Positions 16,755-25,363 of a stretch of DNA of 38,027 nt are shown piece after piece. The notes below the pieces were generated by a model, which saw nothing but the letters and a program-made list of their open reading frames with translations, was not told where the DNA came from and searched no databases. Every line of letters starts with the position of its first letter. Within the stretch, counting starts at the first letter, position 1. The position numbers were made by a program, and so were the translations under genes. Source of the DNA: Crocinitomicaceae bacterium (lineage in GTDB: Bacteria > Bacteroidota > Bacteroidia > Flavobacteriales_D > CAJJDF01); NCBI GenBank assembly GCA_024639505.1, contig JAHEIE010000008.1:1-38027 (forward strand), read 5' to 3'.

Positions 16755-18311
16755 TTACCAATCCTTATCTTTTTCTGTGTAATCGCCATTGCCTTTCCCT
16801 CCCAATTTTCCGTTCTTGTCTTTGGATTTATTCACTTTTATCAATACTTGTCTTTCATCTGCCTGTAGTGCATCCAAATTTTGCTTCGCATTTTTTAGAC
16901 TTACATTTTCCTTTTTTTGAGGGCTGTTCTTCTTACTTCCATCTTCTTCTTTGTTCTTTTCTCTATTGTCTTTATTCTCTTTCCCATCTTCCTCTTTATT
17001 CTTTTCTCTATTCTCTTTACTCTTTTTCCCTTCCTCTTCCTTCTCCTCTTTAGATTTGGATAACTCCTGCATCATTTGCTCCAATTCCTCTTGCTTTTGT
17101 TTAAGTTTTTCTTGCTCCTCACCTGCCGATTGCTGTTCTTTTTTATCTCCTTTTTCCAAAGCTTTTTCTTGCTTTTCTTGAACTTTCTCTTGTTCTTCTT
17201 GTATTCTTTCTCTTTGATTATTTATTTCCTCTTTTTGAGATTGCTCTTCTCCTTTTTCTCCCTCTTTTTTTTCTTTTTCAAGTTGTTGCTTTTCTTTTTC
17301 TATCTCTTGTTTTTGCTTCTCTAATTGTTGTTCTTGCCTATCAAGTTGTTGTTTATCAATGTCTTTCTTTTGCTCTTGCAATTCTTTCTTTTGCTGTTCA
17401 GCATTTCTCTGTTCCTCTTTATTTTGTTCCTGCTGCCGCTTGTTTTGTTCTTGTTTTTGCTTTAGCTCCTCTTCTTTCTTTTTAAGCTCTTCCTGCTTTT
17501 TTTGTTTTTCGGATTTTGGTTTTTGAGAATCCTCATTTTGCTTTTTTTCTTTCTCCAATTCCTCTAGCTTTTTCTTCAACTCCTCTTGTTTCTTCTTTAA
17601 ATCTTCTTGCTTTTTTTCTAAGTCCGATTTCTTTTTCTCAGCCTCTTTTTCTTTCTTATCCAGCTCTTCTTTTTGCTTTTCTTCTTTTTGTTTCTGGATA
17701 TTTTCTTTCTCTTTTTTAGCCTGTTTCTTTTCTTCTTTCTTGTTCTGCTTATCTAGCTCATCTATTTTTTTGTCTAGTTCATCAATTTTATTTTGCAAAT
17801 CATCAAGGCTCTCCTCTTGCGCTTTCAATTTAATCATAGCTACCGACAAATTGTAGCGTGCTTGGTCATCTTTCGGGTTATTTCTCAGCGCATTTTTATA
17901 CGATTTTATTGCCTCTTTCAAGTTCTCTTGACTGAGATAAGCATTGCCCATGTTGTAATTTGCATTTGCTCTATTTAGTTTTGTTGATGCTGACATTCGG
18001 GCGTCTTCAAAAGATGAAATCGCTTTTTTAAAAAATAAAACCTGAACAGAATCCTTTGTTTTTTCTGCAATTCGATAATACGAATTTCCTTTATTAAACT
18101 CTGCCGGTAAGTAATTACTCTCTATTTTTAAAGCCGAGTCATAGAAAGAAATTGCATTATTAAATTGCCCTTGATTGTAGGCTTTGTTGCCTTTTTGTAA
18201 GTCTATCTTGTGTTGTTGTGAAAATGAAAAACTACTCACAAAAAGACACAGAAAAATTATTCCAAGTATTCTTGAAAGTTTAAATTGTATATGTTTAATT
18301 TCTATTTTCAT
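16755..18311 (-). CDS. batC: BatC-like TPR protein with very long K/E/Q-rich coiled coil
   Basis: A 518-residue protein. A signal peptide (GIIFLCLFVSSFSFSQ) is followed by TPR repeats (NKAYNQGQFNNAISFYDSAL about 42-61; ANYNMGNAYLSQENLKEAIKSYKNAL about 112-137), as in BatC. From about residue 165 to 470 there is an almost uninterrupted Lys/Glu/Gln coiled coil, far longer than in a usual BatC of about 250 residues. Near the end a 15-residue unit with NREKNKEEDG is tandemly duplicated. The coding strand is almost pure purine for about 900 bases. A 145-base spacer separates it from batB, the longest gap in the cluster, and contains an inverted repeat (ACCTGAA...TTCAGGT, 18352-18383). Role by family: a periplasmic partner of BatA/BatB. 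Confidence 0.82.
   Translation of the reverse strand: MKIEIKHIQFKLSRILGIIFLCLFVSSFSFSQQHKIDLQKGNKAYNQGQFNNAISFYDSALKIESNYLPAEFNKGNSYYRIAEKTKDSVQVLFFKKAISSFEDARMSASTKLNRANANYNMGNAYLSQENLKEAIKSYKNALRNNPKDDQARYNLSVAMIKLKAQEESLDDLQNKIDELDKKIDELDKQNKKEEKKQAKKEKENIQKQKEEKQKEELDKKEKEAEKKKSDLEKKQEDLKKKQEELKKKLEELEKEKKQNEDSQKPKSEKQKKQEELKKKEEELKQKQEQNKRQQEQNKEEQRNAEQQKKELQEQKKDIDKQQLDRQEQQLEKQKQEIEKEKQQLEKEKKEGEKGEEQSQKEEINNQRERIQEEQEKVQEKQEKALEKGDKKEQQSAGEEQEKLKQKQEELEQMMQELSKSKEEKEEEGKKSKENREKNKEEDGKENKDNREKNKEEDGSKKNSPQKKENVSLKNAKQNLDALQADERQVLIKVNKSKDKNGKLGGKGNGDYTEKDKDW
16941..17030. repeat. 45-bp tandem duplication inside batC
   Basis: Two adjacent 45-base units (ATCTTCTTCTTTGTTC... and ATCTTCCTCTTTATTC...) encode on the minus strand two copies of a 15-residue repeat containing NREKNKEEDG. 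They are imperfect, so the duplication is not brand new, but it shows that the coiled coil grows by in-frame tandem repeats. Confidence 0.7.
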
Positions 18312-18351
18312 TTATTTTTTAAATTACTAAAGAACAAAAAATGTTGCTGTC

Positions 18352-18383
18352 ACCTGAACTTCATTCACTGTCAATTTTCAGGT
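18352..18383 (-). other. Inverted repeat in the batB-batC spacer
   Basis: ACCTGAA and TTCAGGT form a 7-bp stem with an 18-base loop in the only long spacer of the cluster. It lacks an adjacent T-run, so it is not a typical terminator; it could be an mRNA-processing or attenuation site. Confidence 0.35.
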
Positions 18384-18456
18384 TCCGAATCAAATCCAGA
18401 ATGACTAGTTAATTTCTTTTATCTTATTAAGTTATATTTTCTCCAACATCTCTTAT

Positions 18457-19554
18457 TTAAAAAACCTTACCTATCAACCCATTCAATAACAGCAACAACA
18501 ATCCAATTCCCAAAAACCATTGAAATCGGTCTTCGTACTCTAAAAATGTTTTTTGTTTGAATTTTGACTTTTCAATTTTATCAATATTAGTAAGAATGGT
18601 TTCTGTGTCCACTTTCGTTTTATTGGCTCTGACGTATGTTCCATTTCCTTTTCTGGCAATCTCCTCTAGCATATTTTCATTCAGCTTGGTAAGCACAGTA
18701 TTGCCATTTCTATCTTTATGAAAATCATTTCTATTTTCGCTTTTAGGAATTGGAACAGCCCTATTAGTTCCCATCCCAATAGTATACACTTTCACACCTT
18801 TACTTTTGGCAGATTGTGCAGCTTTCAAAGCATTATCTTCATGATTTTCTCCATCCGTGAATACCAAAATAGCTTTGTTCGTTTTTTTTTCTTCAAATGA
18901 ACTCATAGCCGTTTCAATTGCAGCACCAATTGCCGTTCCCTGCGTTGACATCATTCCAGGATTGATAGAAAGCATCTCCAGTTTAATGTATTCGTAATCA
19001 TTGGTAATAGGAATATAATCATAGGCCGAACCGGCAAAAACTACAACTCCTACTCTGTCACCTTTTAACTGTCTCAATAGGTTTCTGATTGAAACCTTGG
19101 CCACTTCCAATCTATTCATGTTTGCCGCCAAATCCTTAGCCAACATACTGTTAGAAACATCCAAGCACACCATTATATCAATACCAGAAGTATTCATTTT
19201 CTTTTCCTCTTTTCCAAATTGTGGGTTTGCCCATGCAATTACCAAAAATGAAATACTATAAAGCAAAGCTGTGAATTTTAGAGTTCTTTTTGTTGAAGAA
19301 AAATACTGACTAATTTTACTTAAAGACTCTTCATTAGCATACTTTCTCAATCTCATATTAGTTCCAACTATAGAAATTAAAAATGTAATGAGTAATACTC
19401 GAACTCCTATCAATACCCACAAAAACTCTTTATTTTCCATTCGAAATTCTGGAACATTTTGAACAAAATAAGAATACGACATTCCTCCTACTACCCAGAA
19501 TAAAACTTCTGATAGCATCAAAATAAGAACAATATGTTTCCAGTTTCCTTTCAT
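18457..19554 (-). CDS. batB: BatB, VWA-domain membrane protein
   Basis: A 365-residue inner-membrane protein. N-terminal helices (IVLILMLSEVLFWVVGGMSY; VLLITFLISIVG; FTALLYSISFLVIAWANPQF) precede a von Willebrand factor A domain with a MIDAS motif MVCLDVSNSM (DxSxS) and the later FTDGENHEDN. A C-terminal helix (WFLGIGLLLLLLNGLIGKVF) closes it. The motif AKDLAANMNRLEVAK after the MIDAS is typical of BatA/BatB. Its start overlaps the batA stop by one base, so the two VWA proteins are coupled. Bat proteins were first linked to aerotolerance in Bacteroides; the molecular activity is thought to be metal-dependent protein-protein contact with the MoxR ATPase. Confidence 0.92.
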   Translation of the reverse strand: MKGNWKHIVLILMLSEVLFWVVGGMSYSYFVQNVPEFRMENKEFLWVLIGVRVLLITFLISIVGTNMRLRKYANEESLSKISQYFSSTKRTLKFTALLYSISFLVIAWANPQFGKEEKKMNTSGIDIMVCLDVSNSMLAKDLAANMNRLEVAKVSIRNLLRQLKGDRVGVVVFAGSAYDYIPITNDYEYIKLEMLSINPGMMSTQGTAIGAAIETAMSSFEEKKTNKAILVFTDGENHEDNALKAAQSAKSKGVKVYTIGMGTNRAVPIPKSENRNDFHKDRNGNTVLTKLNENMLEEIARKGNGTYVRANKTKVDTETILTNIDKIEKSKFKQKTFLEYEDRFQWFLGIGLLLLLLNGLIGKVF

Positions 19555-20558
19555 TACTGTGTAAATCTTAAAACAAAGTTTTTGATTATAAATTCTAATC
19601 CCAATAAAATCAGAGCACCAATTACAAACCAGTGAAATGCTTCGGGTAAATCACGTTTATACTGTATCGTATTGATTTTCGATTTTTCTAGTTTGTCAAT
19701 TTCTTCATAAATAGACTGAAGCTGTCTGATATTCTTTGCTCGGTAGTAATTTCCTCCAGTAATTTCGGCAATTTCTGTCAACATTTTTTCATCCAGTTTA
19801 CTATCAATAAAACTATTACCAAATGGAAATCCACCGGGCATTCTCACTTTTCCTGTGGTTCCAATTCCCACTGTGTAAACTCTCATTCCAAGCTCTTTGG
19901 CATATCCAGAGGCAGTAATAGGATGAATTTTTCCGGTGTTATTTTCTCCATCCGTCAACAAAATAATTACTTTGCTTTTAGCCTCGCTATCTCTCAACCT
20001 ATTGATTCCAGTGGCAATTCCCATTCCAATTGCCGTTCCACCTTCGAGTTTTCCACTTTCCAAATTCTCCAATCTTTTAAGTAAATTATCATGGTCGGTT
20101 GTCAAAGCACAAGCGGTGTAGCTTTCACCTTCGTACACCACTAGTCCTATTCTGTCGTTGGGTCTTTTTTCAATGAATTTTTTGGCAGCTTTTTTTGCAG
20201 CACCTAGTCTATTTGGTTTAAAATCAAGAGCTTTCATACTTTCTGAAATATCAATAGAAAGCACAATGTCAATTCCTTCAATAGATTTCTCGGTAATCGT
20301 GTCGTCATCCAATGGTTTCTGTGGACGAGCCAAGGCAATTATAATTAAAAACAAAGCCAACATTCTTAATACAAATGGAATCCACCTCAATAATTTGGAT
20401 AAAAATCCATTTCTATCTCCAAACAAATACAACCCAGAATGATTGATTACAGGTTCTTTGGAACCTGATTTTCTTAATTGCAACCAAACTAATAGTGGCA
20501 ATATTACAAACAAGTAAAACATCCAGGGGCTATGATATGTGAATTCCCAAAATCGCAT
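19554..20558 (-). CDS. batA: BatA, VWA-domain membrane protein
   Basis: A 334-residue protein with two N-terminal helices (PWMFYLFVILPLLVWLQL; FVLRMLALFLIIIALARPQKP), a VWA domain with MIDAS motif VLSIDISESM (DxSxS) and LLTDGENNTG, and a C-terminal helix (FHWFVIGALILLGLEFIIKNF). Paralogous to batB, with the same order of helices and VWA. One-base overlaps with the genes on both sides mark a tightly coupled trio: DUF4381-like, batA and batB. It probably sits in the inner membrane with the VWA domain on one face. Confidence 0.93.
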   Translation of the reverse strand: MRFWEFTYHSPWMFYLFVILPLLVWLQLRKSGSKEPVINHSGLYLFGDRNGFLSKLLRWIPFVLRMLALFLIIIALARPQKPLDDDTITEKSIEGIDIVLSIDISESMKALDFKPNRLGAAKKAAKKFIEKRPNDRIGLVVYEGESYTACALTTDHDNLLKRLENLESGKLEGGTAIGMGIATGINRLRDSEAKSKVIILLTDGENNTGKIHPITASGYAKELGMRVYTVGIGTTGKVRMPGGFPFGNSFIDSKLDEKMLTEIAEITGGNYYRAKNIRQLQSIYEEIDKLEKSKINTIQYKRDLPEAFHWFVIGALILLGLEFIIKNFVLRFTQ

Positions 20559-21478
20559 TAATTCAATTCATTTTTGGTGGTATCTACAAATTTATAAGCG
20601 TCATTCAATACCGATTCGTTTTCCTCAGATGTAGGTTTTTCTTTCGCAAATTTCACTAAATCGGACAGAATCAATAACTTTTTAAGATTTTGCTTATTCT
20701 CTTCACCCATTTCTACAAACCTCAATGAATGAAGTATCTCCGAACTTGTTTTCTCGGCAGTTGGCACATTATATCGCTCAGTTATATAAAACTGAATAAT
20801 CTCAGTTAATTCAACGTTGTATTCTTTTTGATTTCCGTTCTGCCAGAGCCTTTTCTCTTGTAATATTTTTAATTTTTCCTTTGCCAAAATGTGTGCAGGG
20901 ACAATTGGCTTTTCTATTATTTTTAAATCTTTTGGTTGTTTTTTTCTTAAAAGAAACCATAAAATAAATCCAATGACAATCAATCCTAGTAATAAAATCC
21001 ACCAATTGTTTTTCACCCATTTCCATCCCATTTTAAAATAATCAGAAGCTGTAAAGGAATCTTCTAGTATCGGTTTAATATCCTTTATCGGTTGAGTGGT
21101 ATCTACTTTCATCAATGAAACATGCACAGATATAGGTCTCGAAATGAGTTTGTTTTCACCATAAAAAACAGTGAATGGCGGAATAATTTTAAAATCCAAT
21201 TCAAAATTGGTAAGGGATAATTTTAATCGTTTCTGATTCTCAATGGTATCGTTTTTCAAAACTTCCAATACTTCAAACCCATTTCCAATACTGTCGCCCT
21301 CAAAAAACTGCAACGAAGAAGTTGATTTTTCAATTGGATAAGAAATTGAAAGTTGAACAGCTTCCCCAATCAGAATAGAATCTCTATCCACAGAAACTTC
21401 TATTTTTTGGGCATAAGAAATTGATAGCAATAAGGATGCTATTAAAGTGAGTGATATGGTTTTTAATTTATTATTCAT
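20558..21478 (-). CDS. BatD/DUF4381-like membrane protein of the MoxR-Bat locus
   Basis: A 306-residue protein. The signal peptide (LTLIASLLLSISYAQ) is followed by a single beta-rich periplasmic domain (VSVDRDSILIGEAVQLSISY ... FKIIPPFTVFYGENKLISRP), a transmembrane helix near 158-178 (WWILLLGLIVIGFILWFLL) and a cytoplasmic helical tail (ILQEKRLWQNGNQKEYNVELTEIIQFYITERY). This layout is a short version of BatD, and such proteins occupy the position between DUF58 and BatA in Bacteroidota. It overlaps batA by one base. Function unknown beyond its place in the complex. Confidence 0.8.
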   Translation of the reverse strand: MNNKLKTISLTLIASLLLSISYAQKIEVSVDRDSILIGEAVQLSISYPIEKSTSSLQFFEGDSIGNGFEVLEVLKNDTIENQKRLKLSLTNFELDFKIIPPFTVFYGENKLISRPISVHVSLMKVDTTQPIKDIKPILEDSFTASDYFKMGWKWVKNNWWILLLGLIVIGFILWFLLRKKQPKDLKIIEKPIVPAHILAKEKLKILQEKRLWQNGNQKEYNVELTEIIQFYITERYNVPTAEKTSSEILHSLRFVEMGEENKQNLKKLLILSDLVKFAKEKPTSEENESVLNDAYKFVDTTKNELN

Positions 21479-21522
21479 TTTTGTTTGTCTTCCAACTTCG
21501 CGCTCCTAACTTCTAACTTCAA

Positions 21523-22395
21523 TCACCTCTTTTTAAACAAATCAATCAAAGGTTTAACATAAGATTCATCTGTATTTACAGAAGTAAAATCCACTCCGCT
21601 CTTTCGCAACAATTCTTGAATTTCATCTTCTTCCTTTAGACTATTTATTTTATAATTCTTTCTTAATTTTTTGCTTCCAGTGTTCACCCATCTTGTTTCT
21701 CCTGTTTCAGAATCATTTAGATTTACAAAACCAACATTAGGCATTTCTTGTTCTCTTTTGTCTGTAACTTTCAAAGCCACCAAATCGTGACGACTATTAG
21801 TTATTTTCAGGGCTTTTTCAAGCTCTTTTTTATCTTTTGTTTTAAAATCTGTGAGTAAAAACCCAATACTTCTTTTCTTTATTGCGTTGGTATAATGCCT
21901 TAAAGCTTCGGATATATTAGTTTGATTGCTAGTTGGTTTTAGTTCAATTAGCTCTCTTATTATTCTCAAAATATGTTTTTTCCCTTTACCAGGAGGAATG
22001 AATAATTCCGTTTTGTCTGTAAAAAACAAAGCCCCAATTTTATCGTTATTTTGAATAGCAGAAAATGCAATTACTGCACATAATTCGGCAATTAACTCCC
22101 GCTTCAGTTGATCACCACTTCCCACGTATTGACTTCCCGAAACATCTACCAATAACATTACCGTTAATTCCCTTTCTTCCTCAAAAACCTTGACATGTGG
22201 AGTTCCAAAACGAGCCGTTACGTTCCAATCTATCGTTCTTATTTCATCTCCGTGTGCATACTCCCGAACCTCCGAAAAAGTCATTCCTCTCCCCTTGAAT
22301 GCCGAATGGTATTCTCCAGAGAAAATCTGATTTGACAGACCTTTGGTCTTTATCTCAATCTTTCTGACTTTATTTAGTAGTTCTTTCGTCTCCAT
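21523..22395 (-). CDS. DUF58 domain protein of the MoxR locus
   Basis: A 290-residue soluble protein with the DUF58 signature FSEVREYAHGDEIRTIDWNVTA followed by a VWA-like fold with a MIDAS-type motif MLLVDVSGSQ (DxSxS) and FLLTDF. It has no signal peptide or membrane segment, so it should be cytoplasmic. DUF58 genes almost always follow moxR, as here (74-base spacer containing a small TAATAGA/TCTATTA inverted repeat). It probably bridges the MoxR ATPase and the membrane VWA proteins. The 44-base spacer to the next gene has AACTTC-type low-complexity filler. Confidence 0.92.
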   Translation of the reverse strand: METKELLNKVRKIEIKTKGLSNQIFSGEYHSAFKGRGMTFSEVREYAHGDEIRTIDWNVTARFGTPHVKVFEEERELTVMLLVDVSGSQYVGSGDQLKRELIAELCAVIAFSAIQNNDKIGALFFTDKTELFIPPGKGKKHILRIIRELIELKPTSNQTNISEALRHYTNAIKKRSIGFLLTDFKTKDKKELEKALKITNSRHDLVALKVTDKREQEMPNVGFVNLNDSETGETRWVNTGSKKLRKNYKINSLKEEDEIQELLRKSGVDFTSVNTDESYVKPLIDLFKKR

Positions 22396-22469
22396 TTTAA
22401 TTAGTTGTTAGATAATAGAAACTAGATTAATAGACTCTAAAATCTATTATTTAAGTTCTAAAATCTTAC

Positions 22470-23504
22470 TTACGGCACCTGCACTTTATTCAAAATCGTA
22501 TCAATTATCTGTTCCACAGTAATATTTTCTGCTTCGGCTTCGTAGCTTAATCCTATTCTGTGTCGCAATACATCTTTACAAATAGCTCTGATATCTTCTG
22601 GAATTACATATCCTCTATGATTGATAAACGCATAAGCTTTTGCAGCCAATGCCAAACTGATACTTGCTCTAGGTGAACCTCCAAACTCAATGAGAGATTC
22701 TAATTCTTCCATTCCGTTTTCTTTTGGATTTCGGGTAGCTCCTACAATATCAACAATATATTGCTCTATTTTTTCGTCCATGTACACTTCACGAACTACT
22801 TCTCGAGCCTGTAATATTTGAGCTGGATTTATTACTGCATTTGGTTTTGGAAAGGGTTTGGAAGAAATATTACTTCTGATAATTAATTTTTCTTCTTCCT
22901 TTTTTGGATAATCCAACACTACTTTCAACATAAATCTATCAACTTGCGCTTCCGGCAATGGGTAAGTTCCTTCTTGTTCTATTGGGTTTTGTGTTGCTAG
23001 AACCAAAAATGGCTCTGGTAATTTGTAGGTTTCATCTCCAATCGTAATCTGGCGTTCTTGCATGGCTTCAAGCAAGGCACTTTGTACTTTTGCTGGTGCT
23101 CTATTAATCTCATCTGCCAATATAAAATTAGAGAAAATCGGTCCTTTTTTAATTGTAAAATCTTCTTTTTTCTGATTGTAAATCATGGTTCCAATCAAAT
23201 CTGCTGGCAATAAATCGGGTGTAAATTGTATCCTACTAAAGTCTACCGAAACGGCTCTTGAGAGAGTGTTTATCGCTAATGTTTTTGCCAATCCTGGAAC
23301 CCCTTCCAGCAAAACATGTCCATTAGAAAGTAATCCAATTAATAATCTCTCGACCATTTGTTCTTGACCAATAATTATCTTTCCAATTTCTTTGGTCAAG
23401 ACAGATACAAATTCGCTTTCTTTTTTTATCCTTTCATTCAGTTGTTGAATATCTGTTGAATTAGATTCTACTTGATCTTGTTGTATTGTTGATTGATCTT
23501 CCAT
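22470..23504 (-). CDS. moxR: MoxR-family AAA+ ATPase
   Basis: A 344-residue cytoplasmic ATPase. It shows Walker A GVPGLAKT, Walker B ILADEINRAPAK, the LLEAMQERQITIG loop, sensor LVLATQNPIEQEGTYPLPEAQVDRF and a C-terminal lid domain with RAICKDVLRHRIGLSYEAEAE. MoxR ATPases act as chaperones for VWA partners. It is the first gene of the cluster; the divergent spacer to ppk2 (246 bases) carries a near-palindrome TTTAGACT-AAAA-AGTCTTAAA at 23537-23557, about 35-55 bases before the start, which could be a regulator site. Confidence 0.95.
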   Translation of the reverse strand: MEDQSTIQQDQVESNSTDIQQLNERIKKESEFVSVLTKEIGKIIIGQEQMVERLLIGLLSNGHVLLEGVPGLAKTLAINTLSRAVSVDFSRIQFTPDLLPADLIGTMIYNQKKEDFTIKKGPIFSNFILADEINRAPAKVQSALLEAMQERQITIGDETYKLPEPFLVLATQNPIEQEGTYPLPEAQVDRFMLKVVLDYPKKEEEKLIIRSNISSKPFPKPNAVINPAQILQAREVVREVYMDEKIEQYIVDIVGATRNPKENGMEELESLIEFGGSPRASISLALAAKAYAFINHRGYVIPEDIRAICKDVLRHRIGLSYEAEAENITVEQIIDTILNKVQVP

Positions 23505-23536
23505 ACTGTTATATTTTGGTACACAAAAAAAATAAA

Positions 23537-23557
23537 TTTAGACTAAAAAGTCTTAAA
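23537..23557 (-). promoter_or_regulatory. Near-palindrome upstream of moxR
   Basis: TTTAGACTAAAAAGTCTTAAA is a 7-8 bp inverted repeat with a short central A-tract. It overlaps a TAAATTTA -7-like element on the minus strand, so it may be an operator for moxR. No known regulator consensus is recognised. Confidence 0.3.
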
Positions 23558-23701
23558 TCGAAGTGTTAAAAAAAGTTAAGATAACTCCATTTACTCATTT
23601 CAAATTTATAGTTAATTTCATTGCGACAACAAGAATTTGAAAAGAGTTTTGAAATAGTTTTAAAACACATCAATCTTAGAAATAATTAACATCGAATGTT
23701 C

Positions 23702-23730
23702 TTGTTATTGGCTTTTTTTTTCTTAATTTG
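23702..23730 (+). promoter_or_regulatory. Putative promoter of the ppk2 operon
   Basis: TTG, 18 bases, then TTAATTTG (one mismatch to TAnnTTTG), ending 20 bases before the ATG at 23751. Confidence 0.45.
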
Positions 23731-23750
23731 AAATTCAAACAAAAAGGAAT

Positions 23751-24596
23751 ATGTTTTTAGAGAAAAAAGATTTTGAATCTCTCACTACAAGAAAGGATAT
23801 TTATGCCTTGGCAGAGGAAAAAGATTTCAAGATTGACAAGTACAAATGGGATTTGAGCTATGAAAAGCAATTAAAAAAGCTACAAGCCGAATTGGTAAAT
23901 CTACAAAAGTGGATATATGATAATAACCTGAGGGTTGCAGTCCTTTTTGAAGGCAGGGATGCAGCGGGAAAAGGAGGGTCTATCAAAAGATTTACAGAGC
24001 ATTTGAACCCAAGAGCCATGAGAGTGGTGGCATTGAGCAAACCTACAGAAATGGAAAAAGGCCAATGGTACTTTAGACGTTACATTAAGGAATTACCCAA
24101 CCCAGGTGAAATTGTATTTTTTGACAGAAGTTGGTACAACAGAGCTGTAGTAGAACCAGTAATGGGTTTTTGTAGCAATGATCAATATAATCAGTTTATG
24201 GTTCAGGTTCCCGAATTTGAACATATGCTTTACGAAGATGGTGTGACTGTAATCAAATTTTGGTTTTCTATTACGAAAGAAGAACAGGCAAAACGCTTTG
24301 CTTCGCGATTAGAAAATCCACTGAAAAGATGGAAATTTAGCCCTGTAGATAAAGAAGGACAGCGCTTGTGGGATGAATACACAAAGTACAAAGAGCTGAT
24401 GTTTTCTAAAACTCACACTGATTTTAGCCCATGGATAATTGTAAAGACAAACGACAAAAGAACGGCAAGATTAGAAAGCATGAGGTATTTATTGTCGCAG
24501 TTTGATTACGAAGGAAAGAATGAGGCGAAAGCAAATTTATTGCCAGATCCTAATGTTGTTGCTCGTTATTACAGACATTTAAAACAATTTGATTGA
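23751..24596 (+). CDS. ppk2: Polyphosphate kinase 2, class I (first copy)
   Basis: A 281-residue cytoplasmic enzyme that phosphorylates nucleotides with polyphosphate as donor. The Walker A is LFEGRDAAGKGG (68-76 core), followed by IKRFTEHLNPR, the lid/binding segment KGQWYFRRY, and the Walker B region FFDRSWYNRAVVEP (about 124-136). GRDxAGKGG with FDRSWYNR is the class I pattern, known to favour nucleoside diphosphates; class III enzymes have GMDTSGKDG and FNRSHYE instead. It is the first gene of a three-gene coupled operon, ppk2-ppk2-mazG, with the stop overlapping the next ATG (TGATG). Class assignment is by motif; substrate preference is inferred. Confidence 0.93.
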   Translation: MFLEKKDFESLTTRKDIYALAEEKDFKIDKYKWDLSYEKQLKKLQAELVNLQKWIYDNNLRVAVLFEGRDAAGKGGSIKRFTEHLNPRAMRVVALSKPTEMEKGQWYFRRYIKELPNPGEIVFFDRSWYNRAVVEPVMGFCSNDQYNQFMVQVPEFEHMLYEDGVTVIKFWFSITKEEQAKRFASRLENPLKRWKFSPVDKEGQRLWDEYTKYKELMFSKTHTDFSPWIIVKTNDKRTARLESMRYLLSQFDYEGKNEAKANLLPDPNVVARYYRHLKQFD

Positions 24597-25363
24597 TGGA
24601 ACTTACGGAGAAAGACATTGAGCTATTGAATAGCAAAATTGGGTTGAAAAAATTACTTGCCTACAATCCCTTAGACATTCCTAAAGCCTTGAAGGCGATA
24701 AAATACGAGGTGAAACTGAGGTCGCTTCAGGAACAACTTATAGGACTGCAGGAGAGAGTCATAGAAAACAACGAAAAAATTGTAATTCTTTTTGAAGGTC
24801 GTGATTCGGCTGGAAAAGGGGGGGCAATTAGAAGAATGACTGCACGATTAAATCCGAGACATTTTAGAATTGTGGCTTTACCAAAACCTACTGTGGAAGA
24901 AAAAGGACAGTGGTATTTTCAGCGGTATGTAAATCATTTGCCAAATCCTGGTGAAATTGTTTTCTTTGACCGAAGCTGGTACAATCGAGCTGTGGTAGAA
25001 CCTGCCATGAAATTTTGTACCGAAAAACAATACCAAGAGTTTATGATGCAGGTAAATTCATTCGAAAAAATGTTTACTGATTCAGGAATTAAATTAATAA
25101 AACTCTACTTTTCGATCACCAAAGACGAGCAGACACGAAGGTTTGACGATTTAAGAACTGATTCTTTGAAAAAATGGAAATTGTCGCCAGTGGATTTGCG
25201 TGCACATGAATTATGGGACGAATTCACAAAATACAAGAAAGAAATGTTTGCAAAAACAAATACCGAGCAATGCCCTTGGAAAATAATAGAAGCAAACAAA
25301 AAAACAACCGCTAGAATCGAAGCAATTGAATACGTTCTAGAACAAACAAACATTACACAATGA
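24596..25363 (+). CDS. ppk2: Polyphosphate kinase 2, class I (second, tandem copy)
   Basis: A 255-residue paralogue of the preceding gene with the same motifs at the same positions: LFEGRDSAGKGG (Ala to Ser in the Walker A), LNPRHFRIVALPKPT, KGQWYFQRY and FFDRSWYNRAVVEP. The ORF track begins at a TTG (24593); the ATG at 24596 (MELTEKDIEL) overlaps the upstream stop and is preferred. The ends differ most: a different N-terminal helix and a shorter C-terminus. The two copies may differ in nucleotide preference or form mixed oligomers. Its stop overlaps the mazG start (ATGA). Confidence 0.92.
   Translation: MELTEKDIELLNSKIGLKKLLAYNPLDIPKALKAIKYEVKLRSLQEQLIGLQERVIENNEKIVILFEGRDSAGKGGAIRRMTARLNPRHFRIVALPKPTVEEKGQWYFQRYVNHLPNPGEIVFFDRSWYNRAVVEPAMKFCTEKQYQEFMMQVNSFEKMFTDSGIKLIKLYFSITKDEQTRRFDDLRTDSLKKWKLSPVDLRAHELWDEFTKYKKEMFAKTNTEQCPWKIIEANKKTTARIEAIEYVLEQTNITQ

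Noticed and set aside
16868-17719. Several plus-strand ORFs rich in Phe, Leu and Ser opposite batC
   Set aside because: They are shadows of the K/E/Q coiled coil read on the other strand; no start signals or domains.
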